From Pseudomonadota bacterium (GTDB lineage: Bacteria > Desulfobacterota > JAPLJL01): a DNA stretch of 6,595 nucleotides. This document shows, piece by piece, positions 5,258 to 6,595 of this stretch (the stretch's first letter is position 1; each line of letters begins with the position of its first letter). The stretch covers positions 1 to 6,595 of the forward strand of contig JAPLJL010000179.1 of the NCBI GenBank assembly GCA_026388615.1. Direction: 5' to 3'. Below the pieces are notes generated by a model, which had not been told where the DNA came from, did not search any database, and saw nothing but the letters and a program-made list of their open reading frames with translations. The position numbers and the translations under genes are program-made.

Positions 5258-6595
5258 ATGAAGAGAATCAGCAAGCGGATCACGGAGGGGATCGACCGGG
5301 CCCCGCATCGGGCCCTGCTTCACGCCACCGGGATGGACCCCTGCCAGCTGGGCGAGCCCCTGGTCGGGATCGCCAGCTCCTTCAGCGACCTGGTGCCCGG
5401 TCATATCGGGATGCGCGAGCTCGAGCGTTTCATCGAGCGCGGGATTGCCGGCGGCGGGGGTGTCCCCTTCGTTTTCGGCCTCCCGGCCATCTGCGACGGG
5501 ATCGCCATGGGCCACCGGGGGATGCATTTTTCCCTTCCCTCCCGCGAGCTGATCGCCGACTCGGTCGAATCCATAGCCGAGGCTCACGCCCTGGACGGCC
5601 TGGTCCTCCTCACCAACTGCGACAAGATCACCCCGGGGATGCTGATGGCCGCCGCCCGCCTGGATATCCCGGCCATTGTCGTCACCGCCGGCCCGATGAT
5701 CTCCGGGCGCCTGGAGATGCGCCGCCTCGACCTGGTCCGCGACACCTTCGAAGCCGTGGGCCGCTGCCGGGGGGGAACAATGAGCGAAAATGAAGTCCAC
5801 GCCCTCGAACTCGAGGCCTGCCCGGGAGCCGGCGCCTGCCAGGGGCTTTACACCGCTAATTCGATGTCCATCCTGACCGAGGTTTTAGGGATGAGCCTCC
5901 CGGGCTCCGGGACCGCCCTGGCCGCGAGCGCCCGGAAGCGCCGGATCGCCTACCGGAGCGGGCTTGAGATCGTCCGCCTGATCCGGGAGGGCGTTTCCGC
6001 GCGGAAGATCATGACCCCGGCGGCTTTCCACAATGCCATCCGGGTGGACATGGCCATGGGGGGTTCGACCAACACGATCCTCCATCTTCTGGCCATCGCC
6101 TCCGAGGCCTTAGTCCAGCTTCCCCTGGAAAAATTCGACGAGATCTCCCGGAAGACTCCCCAGATCGCCTATATCCGGCCGGCGGGCGAGCACTTCCTGG
6201 AAGATTTGGACGCGGCCGGCGGGGTGCCGGCCCTCCTCCACCGCCTGAAAGACAAGATCGAGGACAACCCCACCGTTTCGGGGTTCCGGGTCAAGGAGAT
6301 CGCCCGGAAATTCCGCCCCTACGAGGACGAGGTGGTCCGTCCCCTGAACAAGGCCTACCGGCCCGACGGCGGGATCGCCATCCTGCGGGGCAACCTGGCC
6401 CCGGAGGGAGCGGTGGTAAAAAAGGCCTCCGTCTCCAATAAAATGATGCGCTTCACCGGGAAGGCCCGGGTCTTTAACTCCGAGGATGAAGCGAGTCTCG
6501 CGATCAAGGCCAGGCGGATCCGGCCCGGGGATGTGGTGGTTGTCCGCTACGAGGGCCCGAAGGGCGGACCCGGGATGCGGGAGATGCTCGAACCC
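5258..6595 (+). CDS. ilvD: Dihydroxy-acid dehydratase, 3' end beyond the window
   Basis: IlvD dehydrates 2,3-dihydroxy-3-methylbutanoate and its methylpentanoate homologue to the 2-keto acids that lead to valine, leucine and isoleucine, using an Fe-S cluster and Mg2+ in the cytoplasm. The 446 residues present run without a stop to the window edge; family members are about 550-620 residues, so the C-terminal part is missing. Recognisable landmarks are the D80-G-I-A-M-G-H block, S95-R-E, the signature N120-C-D-K-I-T-P-G-M128, C188-P-G-A-G-A-C194, M267-G-G-S-T-N-T and Y431-E-G-P-K-G-G-P-G-M440. Cys121 and Cys194 are expected cluster ligands. P47-G48-H49 replaces the P-C-N of oxygen-stable [2Fe-2S] members, as in the E. 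coli type. Cys79 precedes D80 as in many anaerobe enzymes. N-T in the usual F-N-T block is G74-L75 here. The start is set by AAGGAGG (5247-5253), four bases before the ATG. It probably heads an ilv operon continuing to the right. Confidence 0.93.
   Translation, partial: MKRISKRITEGIDRAPHRALLHATGMDPCQLGEPLVGIASSFSDLVPGHIGMRELERFIERGIAGGGGVPFVFGLPAICDGIAMGHRGMHFSLPSRELIADSVESIAEAHALDGLVLLTNCDKITPGMLMAAARLDIPAIVVTAGPMISGRLEMRRLDLVRDTFEAVGRCRGGTMSENEVHALELEACPGAGACQGLYTANSMSILTEVLGMSLPGSGTALAASARKRRIAYRSGLEIVRLIREGVSARKIMTPAAFHNAIRVDMAMGGSTNTILHLLAIASEALVQLPLEKFDEISRKTPQIAYIRPAGEHFLEDLDAAGGVPALLHRLKDKIEDNPTVSGFRVKEIARKFRPYEDEVVRPLNKAYRPDGGIAILRGNLAPEGAVVKKASVSNKMMRFTGKARVFNSEDEASLAIKARRIRPGDVVVVRYEGPKGGPGMREMLEP

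Noticed and set aside
5168..5800. Leftward 210-codon open frame opposite ilvD
   Set aside because: It is the complement of ilvD plus its upstream pyrimidine-rich repeats; its composition is typical of antisense frames in GC-rich genes, and it has no recognisable domain.

Overview
The window reads as chromosomal DNA from a GC-rich anaerobic bacterium. The best guess is a deltaproteobacterium (Desulfobacterota) or a relative. This rests on a flavodoxin/ferredoxin fusion protein, a soluble multi-PAS histidine kinase, and a dihydroxy-acid dehydratase with an oxygen-sensitive-type cysteine pattern. It is an inference from gene style, not a taxonomic proof. There is no transposase, integrase, phage gene, CRISPR array, rRNA or tRNA.

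Layout. Bases 1-445 hold no gene; they carry short degenerate tandem repeats, a nested inverted-repeat element (120-230) and a plausible promoter (340-368). A two-domain EFR1-type flavodoxin/ferredoxin gene runs rightward (446-1342). It converges on a leftward 922-residue cytoplasmic histidine kinase gene (1447-4215), and the 104-bp gap between them holds a strong hairpin that could stop transcription. The kinase has five PAS domains; the last four repeat with an exact 127-residue (381-bp) spacing and alternate in type A-B-A-B. A divergent intergenic region (4216-4468) separates it from a small AT-richer rightward gene (4469-5041) for a 190-residue, probably membrane-anchored protein that I cannot identify. 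A repeat-dense spacer (5042-5257) then leads into ilvD (5258 to the window edge, 3' end missing), a branched-chain amino-acid biosynthesis gene.

The genes do not form one operon. efr1 and the kinase converge, the kinase and the unknown gene diverge, and ilvD is separated from the unknown gene by 216 bp and has its own strong ribosome binding site. No response regulator is in view, so the kinase is an orphan here. The most unusual signal is non-coding: all the larger gaps between genes carry runs of short degenerate tandem repeats, mostly with a 7-base period, with a different unit in each place. Certain words (GACCGCCGAC or its complement, and ATTGACG) recur in gaps kilobases apart.
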